Below are positions 28,440 through 37,579 of a stretch of 64,000 nucleotides of DNA, piece by piece. The stretch lies in the NCBI RefSeq assembly GCF_036884275.1, contig NZ_CP145607.1:1165001-1229000 (forward strand), read 5' to 3'. A model generated the notes under the pieces. That model did no database searches. It was not told where the DNA came from and saw only the letters and a list, made by a program, of their open reading frames with translations. Made by a program: the position numbers and the translations under genes. The stretch is from Sphingomonas kaistensis. GTDB taxonomy: Bacteria; Pseudomonadota; Alphaproteobacteria; Sphingomonadales; Sphingomonadaceae. Numbering within the stretch: the first letter of the stretch is position 1; every line of letters begins with the position of its first letter.

Positions 28440-29144
28440 ATGACTACCCGCGTCAAGACCGCCAAGGGCCGCAAGGTCGGCTCCACCAAATGGCTTCAGC
28501 GGCAGCTGAACGACCCCTACGTCAAGAAAGCCAAAGCCGAAGGCTATCGCAGCCGCGCCGCCTACAAGCTGCTCGAACTCGACGAGAAATTCCGCTTCCT
28601 GCGCGGGTCGAAGGCGGTGGTCGACCTCGGCATCGCGCCGGGCGGGTGGAGCCAGGTGGTGCGCAAGAAATGCCCGCAGGCGGCGGTGGTCGGGATCGAC
28701 TTCCTTGAGGTCACGCCGCTCGACGGAGTTACCATCCTCCACATGGATTTCACCGATGAGGACGCCGACGCGCGTCTGAAGGAAGCGCTCGGCGGGGAAG
28801 CGGATCTCGTGCTGTCGGACATGGCCGCCAACACCGTCGGCCATCCGCAGACCGACCATTTGCGCACGATGGGGCTGGTCGAACTCGGCCTCGAATTCGC
28901 CAAGGACGTGCTGAAGCCCGGCGGCGCTTATGTCGCCAAGGTCCTGGCCGGCGGGACCGATCACCAGCTACTTGCCGAACTCAAGAAGCATTTTAACACC
29001 GTGAAGCACGCCAAGCCGCCCGCCAGCCGCAAGGATTCGAGCGAATGGTATGTCGTGGCGCAGGGCTTCAAGGGCCGGACTGACGGGCCCGGCGTCGACA
29101 TCGAGGCTGACGCGGAACCGGCGGAACAGCGCCCGACGCCATGA
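28440..29144 (+). CDS. rlmE: 23S rRNA 2'-O-methyltransferase RlmE (FtsJ)
   Basis: The protein has 234 residues. RlmE methylates the 2'-OH of U2552 in the 23S rRNA A loop using SAM. The RrmJ fold is clear: SRAAYKLLELDEKFRFL near the start with the first catalytic Lys, the SAM site VDLGIAPGGWSQVV, VLSDMAANTVGH with the catalytic Asp, and PGGAYVAKVLAGG with the second Lys. A tail of about 15 acidic residues is extra. It is the second gene of a tight chain (ppx - rlmE - acetyltransferase - small protein) with ten- and minus-four-base spacings. Confidence 0.95.
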   Translation: MTTRVKTAKGRKVGSTKWLQRQLNDPYVKKAKAEGYRSRAAYKLLELDEKFRFLRGSKAVVDLGIAPGGWSQVVRKKCPQAAVVGIDFLEVTPLDGVTILHMDFTDEDADARLKEALGGEADLVLSDMAANTVGHPQTDHLRTMGLVELGLEFAKDVLKPGGAYVAKVLAGGTDHQLLAELKKHFNTVKHAKPPASRKDSSEWYVVAQGFKGRTDGPGVDIEADAEPAEQRPTP

Positions 29145-29689
29145 TCGCCCCGACCCTCGAAACCGAGCGCCTCGTCCTGCGCGAAATCCGCGAGGAAGAC
29201 CTCGACGGTTGGGCCGAGCTGATGGGCGACCCCGACAGCGCCCGTTATATCGGCGGCACGCTCAATCGTGCGCAGTCGTGGCGGGCGATGGCGACCTTTG
29301 CCGGCTGCTGGGCGCTCAAGGGCTTCGGCATGTTTTCGGTGATCGAAAAAGCGAGCGGCCGCTGGATCGGCCGGCTTGGGCCGTGGCAGCCCGAAGGCTG
29401 GCCCGGCACCGAGGTCGGCTGGAGCATTCTCAAATCCGCCTGGGGGAAGGGCTATGCCGCCGAGGGCGCCACGGCGGCGATCGACTGGGCTTTCGAAACG
29501 CTCGGCTGGAGCGACGTCATCCACGTCATCGACGTCGAGAACGCCCGCTCGATCGCGTTGGCCGAGCGGCTCGGCTCCACCGACCTCGGCCCCCGCACGC
29601 TTCCGGCGCCGCTCGACAAGTATAACGTCCACGCCTGGGGCCAGTCGCGCGAGCAATGGCTGGCACGGCGCGCGCCTGAGACCCGGTGA
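29141..29689 (+). CDS. GNAT family N-acetyltransferase (RimJ/RimL-like)
   Basis: The protein has 182 residues. The opening TLETERLVLREIREEDLDGW and the middle TEVGWSILKSAWGKGYAAEG, with the acetyl-CoA pyrophosphate loop, are typical of the RimJ/RimL-type GNAT group; HVIDVENARSIALAERLGS is the usual last helix. It transfers an acetyl group to an unknown amine; substrates in this group include ribosomal protein N-termini and small molecules. The ATG overlaps the rlmE stop (ATGA), and its own stop overlaps the next start (GTGA). Confidence 0.9.
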   Translation: MIAPTLETERLVLREIREEDLDGWAELMGDPDSARYIGGTLNRAQSWRAMATFAGCWALKGFGMFSVIEKASGRWIGRLGPWQPEGWPGTEVGWSILKSAWGKGYAAEGATAAIDWAFETLGWSDVIHVIDVENARSIALAERLGSTDLGPRTLPAPLDKYNVHAWGQSREQWLARRAPETR

Positions 29690-29898
29690 AGCGCACTCGC
29701 CTCCGCGTCTGCCGAGCCAAGCGGGCCTTCTCACAACCGGACGAGGCCAGCGCGGCGGCGACAGCGAGCGCCCTCGACCTGCGCCCTTATCGCTGCGACC
29801 GCTGCCGGGCCTATCACCTGACCAGCCGCCGCAAGGGCAAGCGCATTCCGCGTCCGGCTGCTCATCCTCCATCTGCCGTCATTTCCCTGAAGGACTGA
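29686..29898 (+). CDS. Small basic protein with one CxxC motif
   Basis: The protein has 70 residues. It is strongly basic and has RPYRCDRCRAYHLTSRRKGK, a CxxC followed by a His in a layout resembling half of a zinc ribbon; one further Cys is near the start (VCRAK). Similar small proteins with YRCxxCxxWHLTS occur in alphaproteobacteria and are usually hypothetical. It could bind zinc and nucleic acid, but that is inference. Translation starts at a GTG that overlaps the acetyltransferase stop. Confidence 0.7.
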   Translation: MKRTRLRVCRAKRAFSQPDEASAAATASALDLRPYRCDRCRAYHLTSRRKGKRIPRPAAHPPSAVISLKD

Positions 29899-29902
29899 CT
29901 TC

Positions 29903-30949
29903 ATGAACATCGAGAACAGCCGCAACTATTACGGGCAGGTGCTGTCCGGCTCCTCGGACCTCAGGACCGATGCCTGCTGCACGATGGAAGCGCCGCCCAA
30001 AGCCGTCCGCGCGGCGCTCGCCAACGTCCATGAGGAAGTGCGCGCGCGTTATTATGGCTGCGGTCTGGTGGTTCCCGATGCGATCGAAGGCTGCGCGGTG
30101 CTCGACCTCGGTTCGGGGTCCGGACAGGACGCCTATCTGCTGTCGCAAATGGTGGGCGCGAGTGGCAGCGTCCTGGGGGTGGATGCCACGCCCGAACAAC
30201 TCGCCGTCGCCGAACGTCACAAGGATTGGCACGCCGAGCGGTTCGGCTTTGCCAACACCAGTTTCCTCCAGGGCGACATCGAGCGCCTCGACGATCTCGC
30301 GCTGGCCGATGCGTCGTTCGACGTGATCGTGTCGAACTGCGTCATCAACCTCGTTGCCGACAAGGCGGCGGTGTTCCGCGCCGCGCACCGTTTGCTGAAG
30401 CCCGGCGGCGAGCTTTATTTTTCGGACGTTTATGCCGACCGCCGGGTCGCGCCAGCCCTGCTCGCCGATCCGGTGCTCCACGGCGAATGTCTTGCGGGAG
30501 CGCTTTACTGGGGCGATTTTCAGGCTCTTGCCAAAACATCGGGCTTTGCCGACCCGCGACTGGTCACCGACCGACCGCTCGGGATCGGCGACCCGGTCGT
30601 GGCCGAAAAGGTCGCCGGCCACCGCTTTTTCTCGGCTACCTATCGCTTGTTCAAGCTCGACGGCCTCGAACCGCAATGCGAGGATTATGGCCAGGCGGTC
30701 CGCTATCGCGGCACGATTGCCGGTTCCGAGCGACTGTTCGTCCTCGACAAGCATCACGGCATCGAGGCCGGACGCGTGTTTCCGGTTTGCGGCAATACGT
30801 GGCGAATGCTGGCCGATACGCGCTTTGCACCGCACTTCGACTTTTTCGGCGATTTCGAGAAGCACTATGGCATCTTCGCCGGCTGCGGCACGTCCATGCC
30901 GTTCGACGTTGCCGATAGCTCCGCCTCGGGACCGGGCGCTTGTTGTTGA
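29903..30949 (+). CDS. ArsM-like arsenite methyltransferase (putative)
   Basis: The protein has 348 residues. A class I SAM-methyltransferase core (VLDLGSGSGQDAYLLSQMVG) contains SNCVINLV and a GECLAGALYW region; these Cys match those that bind arsenite in ArsM-type enzymes, and DACCTMEAPP near residue 25 supplies the N-terminal Cys pair. The C-terminal domain of about 100 residues ends in GACC, as in the longer ArsM group. It would methylate As(III). No arsR, acr3 or arsC is nearby, so the arsenic role rests on sequence alone. The ATG at 29903 has GAAGGACTGA upstream and follows the small protein gene by four bases. Confidence 0.8.
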   Translation: MNIENSRNYYGQVLSGSSDLRTDACCTMEAPPKAVRAALANVHEEVRARYYGCGLVVPDAIEGCAVLDLGSGSGQDAYLLSQMVGASGSVLGVDATPEQLAVAERHKDWHAERFGFANTSFLQGDIERLDDLALADASFDVIVSNCVINLVADKAAVFRAAHRLLKPGGELYFSDVYADRRVAPALLADPVLHGECLAGALYWGDFQALAKTSGFADPRLVTDRPLGIGDPVVAEKVAGHRFFSATYRLFKLDGLEPQCEDYGQAVRYRGTIAGSERLFVLDKHHGIEAGRVFPVCGNTWRMLADTRFAPHFDFFGDFEKHYGIFAGCGTSMPFDVADSSASGPGACC

Positions 30950-30958
30950 GCGAGCCCG

Positions 30959-31219
30959 CTAGGCGTCGCCGGCCGCCGCCATCATGTCCATGAGATTGCG
31001 CGCGGCATCGCGGTCGGCAGGTTCGGGAAAGGCGACATCGAGGTCGGGCGCGCTGCCCAGCGTATAGAGCAATGTCCACAAGGCGAAGCGCTGCTCGCGA
31101 TCTTCGGCGAGGCCAAGATCGACGGTCAATCGCTCGATCCCCGCTTCGAGGCCGGCTGGGGTGACGGCCGTCAGGTCGGTCGTTCCGAACGCGCGGTGGA
31201 GGAGGTCGTCGATCCTCAC
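30959..31219 (-). CDS. Small protein of unknown function downstream of dsbA-like gene
   Basis: The protein has 86 residues, acidic and helical (GIERLTVDLGLAEDREQRF), with no membrane segment and no known motif. It begins at a GTG overlapping the stop of the DsbA-like gene (GTGA), which argues for real translation. It is the last gene of the M48 protease - DsbA-like - small protein unit. I cannot name a function. Confidence 0.7.
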   Translation of the reverse strand: MRIDDLLHRAFGTTDLTAVTPAGLEAGIERLTVDLGLAEDREQRFALWTLLYTLGSAPDLDVAFPEPADRDAARNLMDMMAAAGDA

Positions 31220-31935
31220 TTGGCGTTGGCGGCCCGCGCGGCGGCGATCGCCTCCTTCAAGGCATCATAACCGACCGCGCCGTTCAGCACCTTGTCGCCG
31301 ACGATGAACAGCGGCGTTCCGGTCGCGCCGAGTTGCTGCGCGAGCTGGAAATTCTTGCGCAATTCGCCGTCGATTTCGGGCGAAGAGGGGACAGCCGCCG
31401 GCACACCCGCCGCCGCCGCCGCTTTGGCCAGCGTCGCTTGGGAAGGTCGCCCGGCGTCGTACAACGCATCGTGGAACGCCATGAACCGGCCGGCCTTGCT
31501 CGCGCCCAGTGCCATTCGCGCCGCAAGTTCGCTTTCTGGGCCGAGGATCGGGAATTCGCGATACACGACGCGGAGTTTCGGATCTTCCTTCACCAGCCGC
31601 GCGACCACCGGCAGCGATGCCTTGCAGTAACCGCAAGCGTAATCGTAGAATTCGACCAGGGTGACATCGCCGTCCCTGGCGCCCTGCCAGGAGGAGCCGA
31701 ACGGCGTCTCGAGCGCGGCGCGATTGGCTGCCAGAACGGGTGCGAACTGGTTTTCGCGCAGGGCGTCGGCGGTTTCGACCAGGATGGTCGGATTCTCCAG
31801 CATCGCCTTGCGCACGATTTGGTCGGCCCAGCCGCCCTGCACCGCCGCGATCGCCAGCGCCACGGTCGCGATGGCTCCCCCCGCGGCCCCCACCAAGAGG
31901 GTGCCGAGCCCGCTGCTTCCCTTGCCGTCACTCAC
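31216..31935 (-). CDS. DsbA-family thiol-disulfide oxidoreductase, membrane-anchored
   Basis: The protein has 239 residues. One N-terminal hydrophobic segment (LGTLLVGAAGGAIATVALAI) should anchor or export it. The thioredoxin-like domain has the active site EFYDYACGYCKASLP (CGYC) and the cis-Pro loop LGATGTPLFIVGD, with a helical insertion between them. It resembles the ScsC/DsbD-linked or BdbD-like group that works on periplasmic thiols. The start is a GTG overlapping the stop of the M48 peptidase gene, so the two are co-translated; oxidative folding and proteolysis of envelope proteins are a sensible pairing. Confidence 0.88.
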   Translation of the reverse strand: MSDGKGSSGLGTLLVGAAGGAIATVALAIAAVQGGWADQIVRKAMLENPTILVETADALRENQFAPVLAANRAALETPFGSSWQGARDGDVTLVEFYDYACGYCKASLPVVARLVKEDPKLRVVYREFPILGPESELAARMALGASKAGRFMAFHDALYDAGRPSQATLAKAAAAAGVPAAVPSSPEIDGELRKNFQLAQQLGATGTPLFIVGDKVLNGAVGYDALKEAIAAARAANAK

Positions 31936-33308
31936 TTCGATGAACGTCCCCGACCCTTGCGGTCCTTTTCGACCTCGGTGCGGCTTACCATGGCGATATC
32001 CTGCGCACGAAGAAAATCGGGCGTGCCCTGGGGAATGCCCTTCAAGGCTCGCTCGGCGCTGGCCAACGCAAGCTTGGGCTCGCCCTCCAGACTGTAGCGT
32101 TCGGCGGTCGCCAGCGCGGCGCGGGGCATGTCGCCCTTGCGGTCATAGATGACGCCGAGCTGATACCAGGCGAACGGTTGCTCGTTGTCGCGCCCGATCG
32201 AGGCGCGAAGCACCTTTTCGGCCTCGGGCAGATTATCGTTCTTCTCGGTCGCGAGCAGCGCATGGCCGAGCATCGCCTGAATCATCGGCTGGTCGGGCGC
32301 CTTGGCGACCGACTGGCGCAGCGGCTCGAGCGCTTCGGTCGGCTTGCCGCTTTCGAGCAGGATCTGGCCTTTAAGCTCAAGATAGAAGGGGTCCTGCGGC
32401 GCGGTCGCCAGCAGCGCGTCGGCTTCCTTGAGCGCTGAATCGCGGTCGCCCATCCGGTGATAGGCATAAGCGCGGGCATAATGCGCCGGAACGCTCTGAT
32501 TGCTTGGCGGATAGGTGCGCAGCACCGCTTCCTTGTCGCTGATATAGCCGATCAGCTTGGCCCGTACGCGCTGGAACCGGGCTTCGAGCGCCGGGTCGGT
32601 CGGGCGAGCCCAGGCCGGGTCTTTCTTATAGAGGTCGGTCAGCGTCGCCACGCGCTCGCTGCTCAGCGGGTGAGTGCGGTTGTAGCTGTCGGTGGCATAG
32701 ACCGCGAGGCGATATTCCTGATTCTGCAATTTCTTGAAGAACTGGATCGAGCCCTGGCCCGACACTCCCGCCTTGCTGAGGTAGGAGACGCCGGCCAGGT
32801 CGGCGCTGGTTTCCTGCGCGCGGGTGAAGGCGAGGAATTGGCCCATCGCCATCTGCTGGCCCAGCGCCATCGCGCCCATGCCCGCTTCGCCCGCGCCCGC
32901 CGCCATCGCCAGCCCGCCGAGCACCAAGCTCAAGATGCTGATGCCGGTCGCCTGCTTTGCTCCTTCGCCCGAACGGATGACGTGGCCGCCGGCGACGTGG
33001 CCAAGCTCGTGGGCGATGACGCCCTGTACCTGATTGGCATTGTCGGCCTGGGTGAGGAGGCCGGTGTGAATATAAACGACCTGTCCGCCCGCGACGAACG
33101 CGTTGATCTCCGGATCGTTGATCAGGACGATCTTGACGTTCTTGGGATCGAGCTGCGCGGCTTCGATAAGCGGCTTGGACATGTCGGCGAAAAGCTTTTC
33201 GGTCTCGCTGTCGCGAAGGATCGACTGGGCCGCCGCAGGCTGGGCCGCGGCCATCCCAAGGGCGAGGAAAAGCATCAGCCGGGCGCTGAGCGGGGTCACG
33301 CGTCGCAT
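31932..33308 (-). CDS. M48 family metalloprotease with TPR repeats (BepA/YfgC-like)
   Basis: The protein has about 458 residues. It has a signal peptide (LMLFLALGMAAAQPAAAQ), then the M48 peptidase domain with the zinc site VIAHELGHVAGGH and the third ligand region ETSADLAGVSYL, then TPR-like helices (RAYAYHRMGDRDSALKEADA). BepA in E. coli degrades or helps fold stalled outer-membrane proteins such as LptD. I start at the ATG at 33308, which gives a normal signal peptide. An upstream ATG at 33377 has a better ribosome site (AGGAAAGGAC) but adds 23 charged residues before the signal. Confidence 0.9.
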   Translation of the reverse strand: MRRVTPLSARLMLFLALGMAAAQPAAAQSILRDSETEKLFADMSKPLIEAAQLDPKNVKIVLINDPEINAFVAGGQVVYIHTGLLTQADNANQVQGVIAHELGHVAGGHVIRSGEGAKQATGISILSLVLGGLAMAAGAGEAGMGAMALGQQMAMGQFLAFTRAQETSADLAGVSYLSKAGVSGQGSIQFFKKLQNQEYRLAVYATDSYNRTHPLSSERVATLTDLYKKDPAWARPTDPALEARFQRVRAKLIGYISDKEAVLRTYPPSNQSVPAHYARAYAYHRMGDRDSALKEADALLATAPQDPFYLELKGQILLESGKPTEALEPLRQSVAKAPDQPMIQAMLGHALLATEKNDNLPEAEKVLRASIGRDNEQPFAWYQLGVIYDRKGDMPRAALATAERYSLEGEPKLALASAERALKGIPQGTPDFLRAQDIAMVSRTEVEKDRKGRGRSSK

Positions 33309-33416
33309 GGGTGGGACCACTCTGCCACGGCGGCTGAACGGGGGGTGACTGTTGCCCGCGGACTGGCGTAAAGGCATGTCCTTTCCTGACACAAACTTCG
33401 AGCGATTGCCAAAGCC

Positions 33417-35141
33417 TTGAGCCTGTTTGCCACCTTCACCGACCACTTGAACCGCATCCTCGACGAACTGACCGCCGCCGGGTCGCTCCCCGCTGACCTG
33501 CCGCGCGGTAACATCACCGTCGAGCCGCCGCGCGATGCCAGCCATGGCGATCTATCGACCAACGCGGCGATGGTGCTGGCCAAGCCCGCCCAGACCAATC
33601 CGCGCGCACTTGCCGGGCTGCTGGTGCCGGCGCTGCAAGCGATTCCGGGCGTCGCCGAGGTGCAGATCGCGGGCCCCGGCTTCATCAATATCAAGCTGGC
33701 GGACGATGTCTGGCGCGAGGAACTGCGCCGGATCGCGGCGGAGGGCGCCGATTATGGTCTGAGCGACATTGGCAAGGGCCGCCGGGTCAATGTCGAATAT
33801 GTCTCGGCCAACCCGACCGGACCGATGCACATGGGCCATTGCCGCGGCGCGGTGGTGGGCGACGCCCTGTCCCGCCTCCTCGCCGCCGCCGGTTTTGCGG
33901 TGACCAAGGAGTATTACGTCAACGACGCCGGCAGCCAGGTCGATACGCTCGCCCGCTCCGCGCACCTGCGTTACCGCGAGGCACTCGGCGAAGCGATCGG
34001 GGACATTCCCGAGGGTCTTTATCCGGGCGACTATCTGAAGCCGGTCGGCGCGCTGCTGGCGGCCGAATATGGCGACCGGATGGTGTCGGCGCCCGAGGCC
34101 GAATGGCTGCCCGCGTTCCGCGAGAAGACGGTGGCGGCGATGCTCGATCTCATCCGCCACGACCTGTCGCTGCTCGGCGTCCATCACGATCTATTCTCCT
34201 CCGAAGCCGAAGTGGTCGCATCGGGCGCCGCCGAGCGCGCGATGGAATCGCTTCGTGCACGCGACCTGGTCTACGAAGGCGTGCTCGAAGCGCCCAAGGG
34301 CAAGGCGCCCGAGGATTGGGAGCCGGTCGAGCTGACCCTGTTTCGCTCGACCAACTTTGGCGACGATCAGGACCGCCCGATGAAGAAGTCGGACGGCAGC
34401 TGGACCTATTTCGGCGTCGATACCGCTTATCACCTCCAGAAGCTTGAACGCTCGGACGAGCTGATCAACATCTGGGGCGCCGACCATTCGGGCACGGTGA
34501 AGCGCACTCAGGCAGCGGTCGCCGCGCTGGCCGGGCGCGACGTGCTCGACGTCAAGCTGGTGCAGATGGTCCAGCTGCTGCGCGCCGGCGAACCGGTGAA
34601 GATGAGCAAGCGGGCCGGCAATTTCGTCACGCTGGCCGACGTGGTGCGCGAAGTCGGTAAGGACGTGGTCCGCTTCATCATGCTGACCAAGCGTCCGGAC
34701 ACCATGCTCGACTTCGACTTCGCCAAAGTGGTCGAGGCGTCCAAGGACAATCCGGTCTTCTATGTGCAATACGCCCATGCCCGCATTTCGAGCCTGAAGC
34801 GCAAGGCCGCCGAAGCAGGGCTCGCAGCGGGCGAGGCCGACCTGTCGCTGCTCGACGCCGAGGAACTGGCGCTGGTCCGGCATGCCAGCCAGTATCCGCG
34901 CGTGGTCGAAGCGGCGGCGCTGGCGCATGAGCCGCACCGGATCGCCTTCTATGTCTACGACCTCGCCGCCGCCTTCCATGCCTTGTGGAACCGCGGCAAC
35001 GACGATCCCTCGCGCCGCTTCCTCATCGAAGGGGAGCCACAGCTCAGCGCGGCGCGGCTGGCGCTTGCCTCGGCGGTGGCGCAGGTGATCGGCAATGGCC
35101 TTGCCTTGATGGGTGTCGAGGCGGCCGAGGAGATGCGCTGA
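33417..35141 (+). CDS. argS: Arginyl-tRNA synthetase
   Basis: The protein has 574 residues. It has the ArgS N-terminal tRNA-binding domain, the class I signature as SANPTGPMHMGHCRGAVVGD (HMGH in place of HIGH), GADHSGTVKR and the KMSK loop VKMSKRAGNFVTL, then the helical anticodon-binding domain ending in NGLALMGVEAAEEM. It charges tRNA-Arg in the cytoplasm. The start is a TTG at 33417 (AAAGCCTTGAGC); no ATG is available near the conserved N-terminus. Two SPOR-domain genes and nagZ follow on the same strand. Confidence 0.96.
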   Translation: MSLFATFTDHLNRILDELTAAGSLPADLPRGNITVEPPRDASHGDLSTNAAMVLAKPAQTNPRALAGLLVPALQAIPGVAEVQIAGPGFINIKLADDVWREELRRIAAEGADYGLSDIGKGRRVNVEYVSANPTGPMHMGHCRGAVVGDALSRLLAAAGFAVTKEYYVNDAGSQVDTLARSAHLRYREALGEAIGDIPEGLYPGDYLKPVGALLAAEYGDRMVSAPEAEWLPAFREKTVAAMLDLIRHDLSLLGVHHDLFSSEAEVVASGAAERAMESLRARDLVYEGVLEAPKGKAPEDWEPVELTLFRSTNFGDDQDRPMKKSDGSWTYFGVDTAYHLQKLERSDELINIWGADHSGTVKRTQAAVAALAGRDVLDVKLVQMVQLLRAGEPVKMSKRAGNFVTLADVVREVGKDVVRFIMLTKRPDTMLDFDFAKVVEASKDNPVFYVQYAHARISSLKRKAAEAGLAAGEADLSLLDAEELALVRHASQYPRVVEAAALAHEPHRIAFYVYDLAAAFHALWNRGNDDPSRRFLIEGEPQLSAARLALASAVAQVIGNGLALMGVEAAEEMR

Positions 35142-35144
35142 ACG

Positions 35145-35885
35145 ATGGCCACCCCGACCGAGCGCCTTTCCTGGCGGCATGATGAACCGCCTGCCCCGGC
35201 GGCGGCGATCGTGCAGCCGGGCAAAGGCGGGTCGATGTGGCCGTGGTATCTACTGCTGCTGCTACTCGTCGCGGCGGTGGGGGCGGGCGCATGGTGGCTG
35301 AGTACCGGCAAGGAAGCGCCCCCGCCGCAGCTTCCGGCCGAGGAATCCCTGCCGATCCCGGTCAGTCAGGCACCGACCTCCGAGCCTCCGATGGCGCCGG
35401 AGATGCCGGTCAATGAGGCCGTGCCAGAGATAGACGCGCCACCGCCCGCCGCCGTTACAAATGCACCGCCGGTCGCCCGCGCGCCCGAGCGCCGCCCCTC
35501 GGCGAGGGCGTCTTCCGCCGGCACTGCCGACGGCAACTCTAGCCGCACCATCTTCCCCGCCGACGATGCCGCGCCTGCCCCGTCGGTTCAAAGCCCCGGT
35601 CTGACGGCCGCATACAACCCCCGCCCCTACAGCGGCCGCGTGGTGCAGCTCGGCGCGTTTCCGACCCGCAAGCAGGCCGAGGACGAGTGGAAGCGCGTCA
35701 CGCGTCGCTATCCGTATCTCACCACCAAAACAAAGATGGTGAATACGGTGGACGTCGTCGGACTCGGCACGAGACGACCGACACGAATGTACCGCCTGCA
35801 GCTCGGCACCTCTTCGCAAGCCCAGTCGGTTGTCATATGCCAACAACTGGAGCGGGCGGGTCTTTCTTGCGTGGTGGTGTACTGA
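35145..35885 (+). CDS. SPOR-domain membrane protein (first of two)
   Basis: The protein has 246 residues. A short cytoplasmic start is followed by one membrane helix (MWPWYLLLLLLVAAVGAGAW, about 31-50), a Pro/Ala-rich periplasmic linker and a C-terminal SPOR domain (VVQLGAFPTRKQAEDEWKRV, about 165-246). SPOR domains bind peptidoglycan stripped of stem peptides at division septa. Its position between argS and nagZ fits a cell-envelope role. It begins three bases after argS and its stop overlaps the next SPOR gene (TGATG). Confidence 0.88.
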   Translation: MATPTERLSWRHDEPPAPAAAIVQPGKGGSMWPWYLLLLLLVAAVGAGAWWLSTGKEAPPPQLPAEESLPIPVSQAPTSEPPMAPEMPVNEAVPEIDAPPPAAVTNAPPVARAPERRPSARASSAGTADGNSSRTIFPADDAAPAPSVQSPGLTAAYNPRPYSGRVVQLGAFPTRKQAEDEWKRVTRRYPYLTTKTKMVNTVDVVGLGTRRPTRMYRLQLGTSSQAQSVVICQQLERAGLSCVVVY

Positions 35886-36553
35886 TGGCGACTAGGGGTG
35901 GTGGAATGTCGGGCGAGCCGCTGCCGTGGCTCGAACCGGTCGAGGACGAGGACGAGCCGCCTGCGCTTTCCGCGCGCAAGATGGGCGCCGCGATCCTGGT
36001 CGTGCTGCTCGCCGCGGCGCTGATCGCGGGCACTTTGTACTGGCTCGGCCGCAACAACGCATCCGAAGGCACCGGCGCACCCGAATTAATCAAGGCCGAG
36101 CCCGGCCCGGTCAAGATAAAGCCCGACAATCCCGGCGGGATCGACGTCGCCGGCGACAGCGAAACCGCTTTCGCCACCGGGGCTGGCGAAAAGGTCGATG
36201 GCCAGCTCGATCTCGACGCCGTGCCCGAGGAAGCGATCGCCCGGCCACAACCCAAGCCGCCGGCGGCTCCCGCCGCGGAACAGGCGCCGGCTGCGAAAGA
36301 GCCGGCCGCGCCGCCGCCTGCGCCGGCGGCCGCCAATCAGGTCCAGCTCGGCTTTTATGGCTCGGCCAGCGAGGCCGAAGCGGCGTGGAAGACGCTGTCG
36401 GGCCGCTTTCCGGTAATCGCGGGTTCCGGCAAGATCGTGGTTCCCTACCAGTCGGGCCAGCGCCTTCGCGCCGGGTTCGGCAGCGCGGCCGAGGCGCGTG
36501 CCGCCTGTCAGTTGCTCAAGGCCGCTGGCGACGCCTGCTTCGTGGTGCGCTGA
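35885..36553 (+). CDS. SPOR-domain membrane protein (second of two)
   Basis: The protein has 222 residues with the same plan as its neighbour: cytoplasmic acidic start (PVEDEDEPP), one membrane helix (GAAILVVLLAAALIAGTLYW), an Ala/Pro-rich linker and a C-terminal SPOR domain (VQLGFYGSASEAEAAWKTL, ending CQLLKAAGDACFVVR). The similarity in layout but low sequence identity suggests an old duplication. The ATG at 35885 overlaps the previous stop. nagZ starts five bases after its end. Confidence 0.87.
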   Translation: MATRGGGMSGEPLPWLEPVEDEDEPPALSARKMGAAILVVLLAAALIAGTLYWLGRNNASEGTGAPELIKAEPGPVKIKPDNPGGIDVAGDSETAFATGAGEKVDGQLDLDAVPEEAIARPQPKPPAAPAAEQAPAAKEPAAPPPAPAAANQVQLGFYGSASEAEAAWKTLSGRFPVIAGSGKIVVPYQSGQRLRAGFGSAAEARAACQLLKAAGDACFVVR

Positions 36554-36557
36554 GACC

Positions 36558-37568
36558 ATGCAGGCAGCGATCTACGGGCTATCGGGCCTCGCCCTCACCG
36601 CCGATGAGCGGGCGTTCTTCCTCGATATCGATCCCGCGGGCTATATCCTGTTCGCGCGCAACTGCGGCGATCCCGACCAGCTGAAAGCGCTGACCGCCGC
36701 GCTGCGCGATCTTCACGGACGCGAGGACCTGCCGATCCTGATCGATCAGGAAGGCGGGCGCGTGATGCGGATGAAGCCGCCGGCCTGGCCGCCGCTTCCC
36801 GCCGGCGGGGCGTTCGAGAAGCTTTATCGGACCGCGCCGTCCTCGGCGATCGAGGCGGCACGGATGAACGCCCGCGCCATCGGCCTGCTGCTTGCCGCGC
36901 ACGGCATCAACGTCAATTGCGCCCCCATGCTCGACGTGCGCCAGCCCGACGCCGACCAGATCATGGGCGATCGCGCTTATGGCACCGAACCGATGCAGGT
37001 GGCCGCGATCGGCCGCGCGGTGCTCGACGGCCTGTCGTCGGCGGGCGTGGTCGGGGTGGTCAAGCACATCCCCGGCCACGGCCGCGCCACGGTCGACAGC
37101 CACAAGGAACTGCCGCGCGTCGGCGCCTCCGCCGAAGAATTGGACATCGATCTCGAGCCCTTCGAAACCTTGCGCGAGGCGCCGATGGGAATGGTCGCGC
37201 ATATCTTGTTCGAAGCGTGGGACCGCGAGCATCCGTCCAGCCAGTCGCCTTTCATCATCGACGAGATCATCCGCAAGCGTATCGCCTTTCCCGGCCTGCT
37301 GATGACCGACGACATCGGAATGGAAGCGCTGGCGGGGTCGGCCGGCGAACGCTCGGCCGCCGCCATCGCCGCGGGCTGCGATCTTACCCTGCATTGTAGC
37401 GGCAAGTTCGACGAGATGCTCGATGTCGCCGCGCATGTCGGCGCGATGACCACCGACGCCGAAGGTCGTCTCGCCCGGGCGATGGCCGGCGCCATGCTCG
37501 GTGCCTCGGAGGGACCGGACTTCGCCGAGGCGGCGGCGGTGCGCGACGAACTTCTGGCACTCGCCTGA
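36558..37568 (+). CDS. nagZ: Beta-N-acetylhexosaminidase (GH3)
   Basis: The protein has 336 residues. NagZ removes GlcNAc from anhydromuramyl-peptides in cytoplasmic peptidoglycan recycling. The family signature is complete: ILFARNCGDPDQL, LIDQEGGRVMRMKPP, NCAPMLDVRQPDADQIMGDR, KHIPGHGRATVDSHKELP with the catalytic His/Asp dyad, and LLMTDDIGMEALAG with the nucleophile Asp. The ATG at 36558 is used. The position after two SPOR genes and before scpA is a familiar arrangement in alphaproteobacteria. Confidence 0.96.
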   Translation: MQAAIYGLSGLALTADERAFFLDIDPAGYILFARNCGDPDQLKALTAALRDLHGREDLPILIDQEGGRVMRMKPPAWPPLPAGGAFEKLYRTAPSSAIEAARMNARAIGLLLAAHGINVNCAPMLDVRQPDADQIMGDRAYGTEPMQVAAIGRAVLDGLSSAGVVGVVKHIPGHGRATVDSHKELPRVGASAEELDIDLEPFETLREAPMGMVAHILFEAWDREHPSSQSPFIIDEIIRKRIAFPGLLMTDDIGMEALAGSAGERSAAAIAAGCDLTLHCSGKFDEMLDVAAHVGAMTTDAEGRLARAMAGAMLGASEGPDFAEAAAVRDELLALA

Positions 37569-37579
37569 CCCCACGCGCC

